Below are positions 12,259 through 22,806 of a DNA stretch of 64,000 nucleotides, piece by piece. The stretch comes from Caenorhabditis remanei (Eukaryota > Nematoda > Chromadorea > Rhabditida > Rhabditidae), in NCBI RefSeq assembly GCF_010183535.1, contig NC_071328.1:248001-312000 (forward strand), given 5' to 3'. The stretch's first letter is position 1; each line of letters opens with the position of its first letter. The notes under the pieces are model-generated. The model was not told the origin of the DNA. It did not search any database and saw only the letters and a program-made list of their open reading frames with translations. The position numbers were made by a program, and so were the translations under genes.

Positions 12259-12707
12259 ACAGTACCGGTTAAAAGGTTGCAAGCCTATTTTCAGTTGAAA
12301 TTGTCCAACTCTGAGAATGTGTCATGGTAATACTGATTGTCCCATCAAGAAAATTTCTAATGAATTATACAGATCAAAAGTAGAGCTCCATTTTTGAAGT
12401 TGACAACTTTTTTGTACGTACACTTCCTACAGTTGTGATCATTTTAAGACGACAGCTCAAAAGCGCACTATTTTACTCTAAAACTGGTCGATTTGGGAAA
12501 GAAATTGCTTTGTCGATACGTAACTTGCTAGAGAGTGCCCGTACAAAAAAATTGTCAACTACAAAAATGGAGCTCTATGTTTGATCTGTACAATTCATTA
12601 AAAATCTACTTGATGGAACAATCAGTATTACCATGACAAATTTTCAAAGTTGGAAAATTTCAACTGAAAACGGCCAAAAGTGTTCAATCTTTTGACCGGA
12701 ACTGTAA
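12259..12707. mobile_element. Palindromic MITE-like element, second copy
   Basis: Starts ACAGTACCGGTTAAAAGG and ends TTTTGACCGGAACTGT, an imperfect terminal inverted repeat. Inner arms include TGTCCAACTCTGAGAATGTG against its decayed complement near 12640, and CAGATCAAAAGTAGAGCTCC against GGAGCTCTATGTTTGATCTG. Same family as 8101-8518. Confidence 0.75.
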
Positions 12708-15149
12708 GTCTAGCAACGTCAGAGTGGCCTAAAATCCCAGTCTTCATAAAACGAAGTCATGTTTTCAACTTTTCCCCCAAATGCGTCGACAATTTACAGG
12801 CTGAATGACTCTCCCGCACTAGCCGCGAGCGGTCGGGCGTAGCGGTCAATCTATAATAGAATCAATAGTTTCACCGTCGAGTGTGAATCATGACGTCACC
12901 CGATGATGCCGAGTGACGGAAGAATATACCCTTTTCATTTTCCCGGACAATTCTAGCCAATGCGCTACCGCTTTTTTGTGCCATTTTGCGCTTTTTCATT
13001 GACTTTATCTTCCTTTTTGGTTCTTGAATCTCAGAAAAGCTCGAAAATTAGTAGTAGGAAGTTAGGAGTCCAGTTATAGCCTAGAAATCCGACCGTTTCA
13101 AAAAAGTGTTCCTGGTTTCAAAGAATCTAATTTTACCGCAGTTTGTTTTATTATTCTATGAAATCATGTAGTTTTACGACTTTACTTTTCAAGTCCATAA
13201 ATTTCTTCATATAAAATTTCATGACTTTTCTTGTAGTTTTACGACTGAAATATATAATTACTTTGAATTGAATTCTGATCGCTTAGAAGGAGAATACGGT
13301 AACGGAGGCCTTGAACTTTAAATATCGATTAGATATCACTGCACCACTATTTTTCAGAAAATAATTATATTTTGTCAAAAATTGAAAATCTTGAATAAGA
13401 ACTCGTTCCCACACCTACTAATTTCAAAAATTCGAGGTTTGCTGAAAAATAGAGGCGAACGTGATAATGATAATGATAGAGACTGGAATTTTTTTAGACA
13501 GAGAGCTTTTTTTGTTCTCAGGGCTCTCGCTAAAAATTGAGCTTATCAGTAGAAATTTCCAATTTTTGGAAAACAAAATTTGATCCTTTTTGCTCCACTA
13601 GACCCAACATTTGAGAACTAAATTTGAAATGGGCTGATAGGAAATTTGAAGTTTTTTTCTTTTTTCAAAACCTATCAAACCCCGGAAATTAAGGTTTTAA
13701 TTAACGTGTTTAATTAGTTCGCGTTTTTCATAAGTCCCCAAAATCTCATCAAAATTTTCAATTCGCGGTTTTCACCTCTATTTTGCAAGCCAACCGTTTT
13801 TTGTTTATTAAAAAAAACGTGCAGATTCGCTTCGCTATACTCTATTAAGTTCAACAATTCAAATTTTTCTTGAAATATCCAGAAAAACACAAAATATTAT
13901 CCAATGTTTCCATATTCCTGCTAATCTTGTACAACTCTTTTCAAAAACATTCGAAATTCTAAAATTAACCAAAGTGTTTCCAAACATCTCATGAATAAGA
14001 GATATCACGTGCCACGTCACCACGATTTATGACTTTAATCAATTTATGGCTTCCACTTGGTTATCGGTGTGAGAAGGATTAAGAGAGTTGGTTTAAAAGG
14101 AGGGGAGAAGAACCATATCGGAATGCTTACAGAATTTTGAAAAATACGATGAAAAAGTATTTTTTATCTAAATTTCCCAGTCCATCTGTGTATCTGCCTA
14201 TCCCATATCAATTCCCAGGATTCATATCCCTAGGACCCCTTCCCATCTCTCTTTTCTACCCTCACCCGGTACTAATTGACACCATCTCATTAGTCTCGTC
14301 GCTCCCTCTGAAATCTGAGAGAGCTCACTCAGATTAGCAGGAGCAAAATACTTGATGAATTATTATATTATAGTTGTTACACATTAGTAATAACATGAGA
14401 GAATATTATATGCGCGTTCTCTCGTGACTTTTACTTTTCTTTTGTTTTGTTTCTAGATAGTTGTCAGAATTGTTTAAACTTTTGCATAATGATTTTAATT
14501 CTGGCGTGTCTTTGGCGTCCCCCCTGCCTTTAAACTTTTATTTCGCTTTGTAAAACATCGAAAAACGTCGAAAAAGTGCCCTATAACTCCTACTTAACAA
14601 CAGTCGCTAAGAACTTGACTTGGGAGATTTATGGGATTTTGTGAAAATGGAAGATTTATATATTCGTAGGATCATGACAAATGAGTTGTAGCTTTTTTGT
14701 AAGTGGATTCGTCACAGAAGTGCTTGAAGTTGTATAGGCAGAGATTTATGGGTTCGCGGAGGTGAGTTCAAAAAAAGAAAGTGACAAATCTGGGATACTG
14801 TAACTGAAAGACTATATATATTATATTTGGAATCAGCGTTTTCTCAGCTTTCCAATGATATAAGTCACTTAATATAACTCCAGGGTCCCTCGGAAGCCTT
14901 CCCTAGTAAGATACTCCATATCTATCAACTTGAGTCGCTGCGCAGTCAATTCGCAAATCCAGTCAAATATCTATTTCTAACCAAACTCTAACAATAAATT
15001 ATGTACACCAGCTTGTTTTTTGCGAAACCGATTACACATATATTTTAAAGTATGTGAGACACTGCAAATTCGATATGTAGGTGAAATTTTAAGCACGTAG
15101 GCTGACAATCACAAAACTTATTGGTCAATATTCAAAGAAATTTAACCAA

Positions 15150-16455
15150 TCCTCGTGACATCTATAAGTTTCTTGAACCCCAATAATAAGTGCACAATAG
15201 GTTGCACTAAGGGTACATAATCGGTCAGTTTGAGTGATCCGGATGTCCGTGAGGCGAGGGTGGGTGCAATTTGGGGTTCAAAGATACCTATGAAATCATA
15301 GAAACAATTTTTCTACAGAAAATGAGTTCATAGATTTGATTCTATTTAACAAGGGAAGTACACGACGGAACAACTTTATAAACTTGGCCATAGGCACTTT
15401 TGACCCTGAGGATTCCAAACAAAATTATTTTGTTGCTTTGAACTTACAGAGTTCTTTTCAGACCTACAAAGTTCAAATATACGGTATTTGATCCTTTTCA
15501 TCCACAAAGCCATTCTCCCTATGCGCCTTTAAACCCCAAGGAGTGCTTGCGAATCGATAATAGTCTTTGAGAGCGTATTTTGGATTTCCCGCCATACAAG
15601 TCACGTTAGATCAAACTAACACTCCTACGTGCAAATCTTAACAATTTCTCCCTCCCCTCCCATTTGATCTACCTAAACCCACACCCTCCCTAAAAATGTA
15701 GTCCTACTACCCCCGAGAACCTTTTCCTTATTTCTCAACTTTTCTCAGAACAAATCAGCTCTCTCATATTTCCAAGTAGTACCTCCTTCCGCCCCTTCCA
15801 CTAAGTCATTAGTCAATCGCTCCTTTCTAATCAGAGGTTTTCAATCAGTCTTGTTTTCTTGGTTCTCCGGTTGTCAGGTCAAGATTTGACGGAATATTTT
15901 TGAATTTTTCGTTTCTTCACACCACTAGTACTAACAACATGTCTTTTGTCTCAACAAAATAATTCAAGATCCAAATTCCTAATCTAAAATTCTCACACAT
16001 GTGTATGTACATGGTGTCCACCCTCTCGGCTTCATTTTGAGACAAAATTCATTCCCATTGTTCTGTTTTATGTACTGCTTTCGAGATTATCACGTTAAGT
16101 CACTATTCTAGTTTGCATTGTACTCCAAACAAAAAACTCTAAGCTGTCAAAAGCGATTTACAAACATTTAGGATCTATCATGTGTTGTTTCTTAGGAGCA
16201 AACGGTTTATAAATTTGATCATAGGTACTTTCACCTGCTTGGGGTCTTTTTCTGCCATCAAAACCAGATAAATGTCTCTGCGAGCTGAGTTATAAACTCT
16301 CAAACGTTTCAAATGGTTAAGCCTTTTCACATAGTGTTCCAAATCCAAAATTAAAAAGTGTCCGCAAAGTGGTGTAGTGGTAATTCCCTTGTTAGTAGCC
16401 ATAAGTGTCACCGGTTTTATTACAAATCCGGGACAGCTATCACAGTTATCCCAAA
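15150..16455 (-). pseudogene. Coding-like relics of an unrecognised protein family
   Basis: On the minus strand, about 16455-16178 is open and reads like protein: HYVKRLNHLKRLRVYNSARR followed by a DPKQVKVPMIKFINRLLLR stretch and a TGA. A different frame just upstream (about 16520-16425) is also protein-like, which suggests a frameshift. At about 15420-15340 a second segment includes GSKVPMAKFIKLFRRVLPLL, clearly similar to the end of the first. A third open segment covers about 15300-15155 (LTDYVPLVQPIVHLLLGFKK). No start, splice set or known domain ties these together, so I read them as decayed copies. Function unknown. Confidence 0.35.
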
Positions 16456-17339
16456 AATCTCAACTTGAGGAGCTTCGATGCAATATCGGAAAACAGATTC
16501 AGAATCAGCGTAAAATTTGCAACAAGATAAAATCTGTCTTTATTTAAAACTCCCTGTTGCCATAGCTCCACTGAACGTAATTCCGACTGCCAAGTTTCAG
16601 AATCCATACCTTCCCATATAGTTCTTACTCCGTATCCTCTTCCTATATGATCAAGTCGCTACTCATTTTTTCTCAGTATCTCTTTTCTCGATCCAAATCA
16701 CGGGTGCATAGAGATGACAAAAAGCTCTATCCCCCTCCACCATTTCAGGTCTCATTCCAATTTTATGTGCTTTTTTCTTCCTTCTTCTCCTTTTCACCAC
16801 TTTACGACATTCGGAAGGCTCTCCCTGTTTGTTTCTCCTGCTTCTCTTTTCCAAACTGAACCCTATTATTTTGTTCGTTTCAAAAAAAGAGGATAATCGC
16901 ATGCCTAATGGACTTTGCCACGTCAGAGGTGTGGAGTTGTGGAGGAGTTGATGGATAAGGAAGTGGATATCCGCGGTGGAGTGGAAAAAGATCAGAAAAA
17001 TATCAACTGTAGCTGTAAAACTGTTAAGCAGCAAAACAACTTGGTTATCTGAAAATGGGCTAAACTAAAAGGCTTAAAATCGGATAACCTAGAACCATTA
17101 TCTGTATATCAAATTACATGTCGTCAAGGCCAGTGAAATGCGCCAAAGTCAACCCAGTCAGTTTCTAGAGCTTTCCTGACATCAGCACCATTCTCAGAAC
17201 CGGTCGGTTTCGCAAGATTTCCCGTATTTTGCTTACAGAAAGATTAAAGAATTTGAAATTTCCCACCAAAGAAATTTTCCTGAGTGCGTCAATGGTGGCA
17301 TTTTTCGAATAATTAGTAGAAAAAAGAATGGGAAAGTAA

Positions 17340-17500
17340 ACTAAGAAAGGTTTTTCCGTAAACCTACATTATGATGGTAAGGATTTACGGTATTCTCCGT
17401 AAATGCACACATGACACCGTAAACTTTCTCAAAAGTTCCGTAAACCCATATCTCCCTCTGTAAATCTACCCAGCTTTCCGTAAATCTACACTACATATCT
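17340..17500. repeat. CGTAAATC-type repeat island
   Basis: Several CCGTAAATCTACA / CCGTAAACC words in a short stretch. Similar islands are at about 19090-19440 (inverse form, TGTGTAGATTTACG), 29565-29870, 32815-33010, 33455-33640 and 35840-36175. They are absent from exons. Confidence 0.65.
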
Positions 17501-18933
17501 TTTTCTTATCAATCATTGAACCCTTTTCCCTCTCTAGGAACACCTACTCCCCGTGATTCTTCTGAATAATGACAATACATTTTTTTATATCTGTCTGTCG
17601 CATAGAATAATCAAAAAAAGAAAATGTGTGGTGTCTACATTTTTCTAATCAACTGATTTATCTTGATACATTTCTTTCTTTTTGATTTTTTTTGTAGGCT
17701 TGTGTATGTATGTATCAAAAGAAAAAGCAATTACTGATTAGGAGCTTAGGAGGTTTGATTGAACTCAAGTCAGATGTAGCCTTTCTATTTTATAAAAATG
17801 ACTTTTTTCTAATGAAACCGAATCAGTGTAGACCGCCCCATCTCATTTTTCGGCACCTTTTGCATTAGAGCGTAACTACTCCAATTAGAGTAAGATGTAA
17901 TAACCTATCAAATTTACGGGCCATGACTTTTTATGGTCATATTTTATAGCCTTAGATCAATCTTCCTTCTTATAACCGAGATTAATCGTCAAATGACGTC
18001 GTTGACATTTGAGAAGAAGGGAATATGCATTAGGCTACAAAAAACTAATATTAGAAAGAAAATCTTGTTAGAAAAAGATTATCAAAAGGATAAATAAGTT
18101 TGTTAATAAGAAGATCACGGAAACAATTGGAGATGCCACCAACATTTCTAATCCTTCGTGTTAATACATGTTTCTGCAGGGAAGGTCACCGTGGAGTTAT
18201 AGGATAATACCTACATATATCATTTCAAAGCTGAGGAAATGCTGATTTCAAATATATAATCAATTTTTGTCCTTGAGGCCTGGTATTCGAGAAAAACGAG
18301 GTCAAAGTTTGGACTTGGTGACCATCTCTAGTTAGGCGGGATAAGTTGACTTTGAGATGTACTGTTTTAGGAAAAAGGTTGAGTTGGATGTAATAGATGT
18401 AGGTTGCTAAGGCAGTTTTTGTTCTCCTTACAAGACAGTTTTTTTTAGAGATTTCTAATTGATTCTAAGCACTCAATTCCAATTATTATCTTAGAAATCC
18501 AAACCGCAAATCTACGTGCTTCCCTCCAAATTCCAACAATTCTCCAGAATCTTCTCCAATAATCAGAAAACCTTCTGACATGGTTTTTGTACCCATTCTT
18601 CTCCAATTTTCTAGACGATTTTTATTCTTTTCTCACGATTCTCCATGTATACATCATCTGATTCTTCTTCTTCTTCTTAGTCATCCCTCCAAAAAAGAAA
18701 ACAGAGTTCTCAAATTCACGACTCCGCCCTTTTCTCTCCTCCAGTAGAAGCAATTATATTCTCTACGTCTCCACTCTCTATTCGTCATTTTCAGAAACTC
18801 TTCTCGACTCCGCCCCCACAAACTTTCGAGGAGCGCTCTCTACTAAGCTCCGCCCACATTTTGTGCTGCCCCCAACATTTTCGAAAGAAAGAGAACTCAT
18901 TCCATACACAACTCTGTCCCCCGGTCTCGAATC

Positions 18934-21900
18934 ATGGTGCATCGACCCCTCTTCATCGCATTCCTCGCATTGGTTATCGTCGTCGCCACGACTTCGGCTA
19001 TTTCGCTTCAGCAAGCTGGTAAGTCGCTTAGATAGCAAATGTTTTAACATGAATTAGACTTGACATGTATATGATAAGTTTCTATTAAGAGGTAAAATTT
19101 TGTGAAAATTTACACGAGCTTTGTGTAGAATTACGAGAGTCTTGTGTAAGTTTACGAGACTGAAAGCAAAAAGGCTAATTATAGATAAAAATGTTTTGAA
19201 TAGTACTAGCATGAATAAGGCTAGACATAATTAAGATAGGTTCCTATTAAGCAGAGTCAAATTTTTTTTCGATTTACATGAGCCTTGTGTAGATTTACGG
19301 AAAGTTCAATGTAAGTTTACGAGGCTTGTCTCAAAAAGGTCTACATTTATATGATTTAAGTTTGTGTTTTGTAGAAAACCCGCAAAATTTAAAGAATACC
19401 CTAAGTGTCAATTTACGGGAGGTGTATATCAATAGATTACAAGCCTATATTTTAAATTAAAGGGGATCATCAGTGGAGTAGGCGTTTACTTAACCATAAG
19501 ACCTTAGGAGTGTCTTCAGCATGTCTTTGTTAGTATTCCAGCCAATTTTAATTAGCTAATTTTTTTAGAAAAACTATTTTTGGTCATTGTAACTTTGTCA
19601 GTGTAACTTTGCCAGTGTAATTTCCAATTGCCAATTTTCGATAAACTTGCCGACAAAAATGTAGTTTTTTAAATATCCTTGTTAAGCATGTGTGATTTAC
19701 TATCTTAGTCAATTACCAGCAACTTTGGACAGTAACTTTTCAAACATGTCTTTAATACCTGGTAGCAATTTGAATTCTTAACTTGCGACCCCCCTTCTAA
19801 GCCTCGTATATTTCAATCAGCACTCCCATTGACGAGAGTACCCACCCACACAATTGATTACACCTTAGAAACTCTTTCGTTATCAAATTATCTATGATTC
19901 AGGAATAAATCTCTCATGACATTTGATTCTCGTGATTTCCATTTCAAATCATTTCAATTTTCTCATGGGTTAAACTTCAGAATAATTGAAAATAGTCCAA
20001 AAACCAAAAATATATGCTATTCTCTCTTGACTAATGAACTTTTCCCATTAAGCTTCTCATCAAGAAAGCCTATTCCCTCCTTTATTTCATTTTCCCTTTT
20101 TTTTGGAAAAAGGATTTCGGCGCAAATTTTTCCCATTGTCTTCTTAAGAATAATATTTTTCACACTTAGGATTCAATTATCTGGGAACTCTTACAACTGC
20201 GCTCTACCGAAACCAGCAGAAAATTGCGTGAAGGGGATTTCAATGTTGTAAGAACTGTGCTTAGCTAATACAAAATCCCGTTTTCCCCATTTTCTCTAAC
20301 CCATCTCCACATCCTTATACGTTTCCAATTTATATGAATAGTAGATGATTTTCCTTCCCAGAATCCCTTCTAGACACTAGATATATATGAGGAGACTTTT
20401 ACGACTAACCAATAAAAAACAACCACTGAGACATAGAAATATGTTGTCTTTTTGCAGTGACGTGGCAAATACATATTGGTGAAAACGGGCGGGAAAATAA
20501 GGAAGAAAGAAAAAGAAATATGAGAAATTAGAGATGACGTAGGTAACTTGACTAGAAATTAGAACTTTTTGTGTCTGTAAGGCCAATTTGAAAAAAAGCT
20601 CAACTTTGACATGTCCCCTTGGTGTCACTTTTTGTCCCCACTTGTTCCAAATTACATTTTTCTTGTAGATCAAAGCCAGGGCTACATTTTTGTAGTTGAC
20701 AACTTTTTGATAGCTCTTCACGATTTTGAGATATGCACCTTTAAAGATAGGAACTCGGAAGAGGGAGAAGGAAAGACGCAGACAGTCAGCCGCTCTCTTT
20801 TCTCTGCGTCTCTTATGGAAGACACTCAATTTTAAACGCGCATATCTCAAAAGTGTGCAGAGCTATCAAAAAGTTGTCAACTACAAAGTTAGAGCTCTAG
20901 GTCTGATCTACCAGAAAAACATAAATTTGAAGCGCTGGGACAAAATCGAACACTAAGGTTATATGTCTAATATAATAAAATTTCGTAAAAATCGGAATGC
21001 CCCAAATTCAAGTTCCTAAGCCTCAGATGAGCCCTAGCTACATAATAATGAAAATAATAGACATCTGGTTATCCAGACACAGCTACAGACTGTCGTGAAA
21101 ATACAGTTTTAAAGTTCTGGTATTATCAGGGATCGTGATCGATTCTGAAAGTTAGGCTATACTACTTTAGACAATTTTCTAATGCACAAATCTTAACAAC
21201 CTCCAATGGTAGCTTTTATATTACTACTTGCTAAATGCTCCTTATTAGGCTTAACACAGTAACTTGACTGTGTAAATGCTGTGAAAAAATGTTTTAAAAA
21301 TCGAAAAAAAAACTGAAAGTTCCAAAAAAAAAGAGAAACTGAGCAAGCAGAGCACTGGGCGCCTCCTTTCTCAGAAATTCAAAAAAAAGTTTCCTCACAA
21401 AAGTAACCATACCAACACCCCTCCCCCCTTCCTCATTCTATTCTTTGTCTTTCCAGATGGCCGTATGAAGATGTGCCCACCTGGTGGCTCCACCTTCACA
21501 ATGGCCTGGTCCATGTCGTGCTCGATGCGCCGAAGAAAACGAGATATCGGATCGATGTTCGGTAGGTCACAACACTGTGGGCAAAAACGTTCTGATAATA
21601 TAAACCGTGTAGTTCACATGGACAATCACTTACAGTGATTTCAAGTTTTGTGCAGTGGAGCGCTCTTACACACCTTCAAAATTTCAAAAAAATTGTTTTC
21701 CCAAAAAATTCAAACTTCCCGCCATATCTCATAATTAAAAAAAAGTATATTTTCCACAGAATTCTGATAGAGCACTTTTGCATTTCGCTATTTTTTCGAA
21801 AAGTAATTACCCTCGTGTACTTCACGTGGACAATCAATTTAAATGAAAAATTCAAATTTGGGCTGTGGAGCGCTCTTACACACTTTCAAAGTTTCAAAAA

Positions 21901-22241
21901 CAATTTTTTTTCGACAAATTCAAAGATCCCGCCAAACTTCCCGAAAAGGGCGAATTCGCTCTAGCGCACATTCTATACAGTTTGATGGAGCGCTTTTGTA
22001 TATTTTTCGAAAAAACGTGTATTTCACGCGGATATTTTAAAAACATTTGAAATCACTTTAAAAAGAGATTTCAAATGTTCAAAATTTCAAAAAAAATTCA
22101 AATTTCGCGCCAAACCACCTAAATTCAAAATTTGCAGAGAAGCGAGCTCTGATCGCCCCATCGATCCGTCAACTCCAAACGATTTGTTGCCAAGTTGGAT
22201 GCAACGTTGAGGATCTTCTCGCCTACTGTGCCCCCATCTAA
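18934..22241 (+). CDS. ins-18: Insulin-like peptide precursor
   Basis: Three exons: 18934-19018, 21457-21561, 22138-22241 (294 nt, 97 aa). Secreted ligand of the insulin/IGF receptor family. Residues 1-22 are a hydrophobic signal peptide. The B chain holds C35 and C50; the A chain holds C80, C81, C85 and C94 (CC-x3-C-x8-C), the canonical six-cysteine set. Basic sites RRRKR (53-57) and KR (65-66) bracket a seven-residue linker D58-E64, which would leave a very short C-peptide. A cleavable C-peptide is recalled for C. elegans INS-1 and INS-18, and the linkage to del-4 and mau-2 supports ins-18. Intron 1 is 2.4 kb and contains a large palindrome (20638-20943). The gene is convergent with mau-2, 565 bases away. 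Confidence 0.92.
20179..20270. mobile_element. Deleted copy of the TTCTTACAACCGCGCTC element
   Basis: In ins-18 intron 1. Contains CTTACAACTGCGCTCTACCG, then a shortened middle, then GTTGTAAGAACTGTGCTTAG. Full copies are at 56377-56523 and 61399-61543. Confidence 0.6.
20638..20943. repeat. Palindromic element with GTCAACTAC arms and GACGCAGACAG core
   Basis: In ins-18 intron 1. The left arm has TTGTAGTTGACAACTTTTTG then GATAGCTC and GAGATATGC; the right arm is its near-complement (GCATATCTC, GAGCTATC, AAAAAGTTGTCAACTACAAA). Between the arms lie AGACGCAGACAG and CTCTGCGTCTCT, themselves an inverted pair. Transcribed, this would fold into a long hairpin. No coding capacity. Confidence 0.8.
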
Positions 22242-22806
22242 GCCCCGCCCCTTTTTTCTCTAATTCTCTCTGTCTGTCTCTCTCTCTCTGTTCATCCATC
22301 CACCCGCAAAGCTTAAAATGTCAATCCTCTTCGTTGTCGTCGATCTTGAATGAAATGAATCAATACTGTTAATTATCTGGCGTTATTTTTTTTTGTCTTA
22401 AAGGGTATAAGGGCCCGAAAATTTATTTTAACAAAAAATATGAAAAAATGCAAAAATTCACCGAAAGATTGATATAAGGTGAAAAACAGAAAGGGGAGGG
22501 TATGCAAGTGCGCTCTGTTGGAATTTCAGAATCTTCGCTTAAAGTCCGAAAGAGCGCACAATTTGAATAGAAAGAGATCTGACAATAGAGATTTCAGGAG
22601 GGATGCAAGTGCGCTCCAGCGAAAAAATATCAGTTCAGTAGAGCGCACTTCAAAGGATATATTTGACAGAAATTCGTTGAAAGGGGACATTGTACAGTAA
22701 CCATATGGAAGAAGAGAGGACCATTTGTAAGTGAAAAGAGAAAACTATAAATTTGAACAAAAAAGAGAGAAAATTAAATTAAAAAAATGAATAAAACAGA
22801 TGATTA
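22242..22806. other. Convergent gap between ins-18 and mau-2 with two GTGCGCTC hairpins
   Basis: Hairpin 1 is 22509-22559 (GTGCGCTCT ... AGAGCGCAC) and hairpin 2 is 22608-22650 (AAGTGCGCTC ... GAGCGCACTT, 10 bp perfect). The two 3' UTRs must end within these 565 bases. I see no canonical AATAAA close to the mau-2 stop on the minus strand. Confidence 0.6.

Larger units (their letters stand above)
11918..18933. other. Long intergenic region between del-4 and ins-18
   Basis: No intact gene seen. It contains a palindromic element (12259-12707), an inverted copy of the dispersed repeat at 14795-14900, coding-like relics at 15150-16455 (separate entry), and a CGTAAATC-rich patch at about 17340-17500. 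The last few hundred bases before 18934 are pyrimidine rich and should hold the ins-18 promoter; I could not pick a specific site. Confidence 0.5.

Noticed and set aside
20377..20850. 157-codon minus-strand open frame in ins-18 intron 1
   Set aside because: Lies across one arm and the core of a palindromic element; composition is explained by the repeat.
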